Assembly (NCBI GenBank): GCA_947502635.1 | Contig: CANNAN010000009.1 | Span: forward strand, 159,064-223,063 | Length of the DNA: 64,000 bases | DNA from: an uncultured Flavobacteriaceae bacterium | Lineage (GTDB): Bacteria > Bacteroidota > Bacteroidia > Flavobacteriales > Flavobacteriaceae | Reading direction: 5' to 3' | Part shown: positions 63,269 to 64,000 of the stretch, piece after piece | Position numbering within the stretch: position 1 is the first letter of the stretch | How the letters are laid out: every line of letters begins with the position of its first letter | Made by a program: the position numbers and the translations under genes | Notes under the pieces: model-generated | The model's database searches: none | What the model saw: the letters and a program-made list of their open reading frames with translations, nothing else | Told to the model about the DNA's origin: nothing

Positions 63269-63773
63269 TAAATCTAAAAATATCTTATTAATTGTTGGTT
63301 TTCTGCTGGTGCTATTCCTAAGCTTTAAATTGGCCATCTCTAAAACCATAAATCTTAAAAAAGAGTATCATACTTTAAAGCATGAAGAGTTGTTACTTAA
63401 AAATACCCCAAAGCAATTGTCGCTTTTAAAGCAAAAGCAGAAATATTATGATTCTATTTTAAATAAGTATCAAATTAAAGGAAGCTCAATTCAAAACAAC
63501 CTTTTAAAAGCAATAAACGCTTTAGCAAATAGTAATGAATTAAAAGTAGTCCATTTTTTGGAGCCCCATATAACCAAAAATAACGATCTGTCCATTAAAA
63601 CATATCAATTTACTATTGAAGGCGATTATAATAATATATTAAAGCTAATTTATCATCTTGAGCAACAAACCAAATTTGGTGAAGTAATCAATCTATCTTT
63701 TGAAAAGAAAAAGAACTTTAGAACGAGGAAATATTACTTACAAGCACATATTCTTTTAAAGAGTTTTGGATGA
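63261..63773 (+). CDS. GspM/PilO-like inner-membrane protein
   Basis: A 170-residue protein with one N-terminal membrane helix (about 8-26), a coiled coil (about 30-65, KEYHTLKHEELLLKN) and a C-terminal ferredoxin-like domain (about 80-170, LANSNELKVVHFLEPHI, FTIEGDYNNILKLIYHLEQQ). This is the PilO/GspM design. It partners GspL in the platform. It is the last gene visible; 227 bases after it to the window end hold no ORF, so the operon may end here. Confidence 0.75.
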   Translation: MTNKSKNILLIVGFLLVLFLSFKLAISKTINLKKEYHTLKHEELLLKNTPKQLSLLKQKQKYYDSILNKYQIKGSSIQNNLLKAINALANSNELKVVHFLEPHITKNNDLSIKTYQFTIEGDYNNILKLIYHLEQQTKFGEVINLSFEKKKNFRTRKYYLQAHILLKSFG

Positions 63774-64000
63774 CTTTTATTCTCAGTAGTTTTTATATTA
63801 CTTGTATAGGCTTAAATATTACAGATCCAAATTCAATTATTTAGCACTTCTACTTTTGTTTTAACGCGGCTTAGGATATTACTAAAATGTCAGCGTTTTA
63901 AATATTAAAGCAAAGAAGCTATATCATTCCGTATTCTATGACACTACCAAATAAAAATATAGTTATTTAAGCCGCAAATTTTAAAGTATTTACATAAGGT

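Overview
The window is AT-rich and has the signature of a marine-type Flavobacteriaceae bacterium (Bacteroidota). Evidence: promoters of the TAnnTTTG type, few Shine-Dalgarno sequences, a type IX secretion C-terminal sorting domain (21311-22834), a PID-CTERM-like tail (34176-34373), DUF4199, paired YD/Rhs giants and SusCD-free lipoprotein-rich operons. No genus can be assigned from the sequence alone.

Layout. 1-11282 is ordinary core and accessory content on the + strand: the end of rsmA, mgtE, a cupin, a D-2-hydroxyacid dehydrogenase, a membrane LuxR regulator, two VOC proteins, DUF4199, DUF1801, TauE, an LEA-like protein, a TM2 protein, a prolyl oligopeptidase lipoprotein, an ABC ATPase and a mini S24/S26 protein. 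11311-15327 is a minus-strand operon: a CAP protein apparently split by a frameshift from a 503-residue partner, then a fusion of a WYL regulator with a phytanoyl-CoA-dioxygenase-like domain.

15360-21172 is an RNA-repair island and the most unusual part of the window. It holds an RtcB RNA ligase gene, a co-translated tail-anchored protein, a 624-residue helical protein with a TerD-like C-terminal region, a TPR protein with a lysine-rich tail and a 202-residue unknown. Between them lie structured RNAs: a complete tRNA cloverleaf whose anticodon loop is 46 nt instead of 7, and a Y-RNA-like long stem capped by a canonical T arm. Four hairpins in this stretch have different but compensated stems and all open their loop with TCCTA. 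Three transcription units share one promoter: TACGCA-N7-TGCGCA-N12-ATTTG.

21311-34373 is mostly housekeeping: a PI-PLC-like T9SS cargo, an ECF sigma factor, GreA-like, MtgA, an FAD oxidoreductase, a TPR histidine kinase, the accC-accB-fabH operon, rpmF with YceD/DUF177, pdxA, ribE and a PID-CTERM protein.

34657-63773 looks like one functional unit: a type II secretion-like system split in two. One half is on the minus strand (GspF, pseudopilins, a GspK-like beta-solenoid protein, a GspC/PilP-like protein) and one on the plus strand (GspG, prepilin peptidase, GspE, GspD, GspL-like, GspM-like). They flank a minus-strand operon with a 1646-residue Rhs partner, a 1471-residue Rhs protein with a variable C-terminus, a candidate immunity protein, a Skp-like chaperone and lipoproteins. 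Four tail-fibre-like proteins are scattered among the operons. All three transcription units begin with the same triple half-site operator, placed exactly 20 nt upstream of a -7 box, with a NarL-type response regulator encoded beside two of them. I infer a dedicated, co-regulated secretion pathway for Rhs and fibre-like surface proteins. A RAYT transposase with its REP palindromes sits between the minus-strand secretion operon and the Rhs operon.
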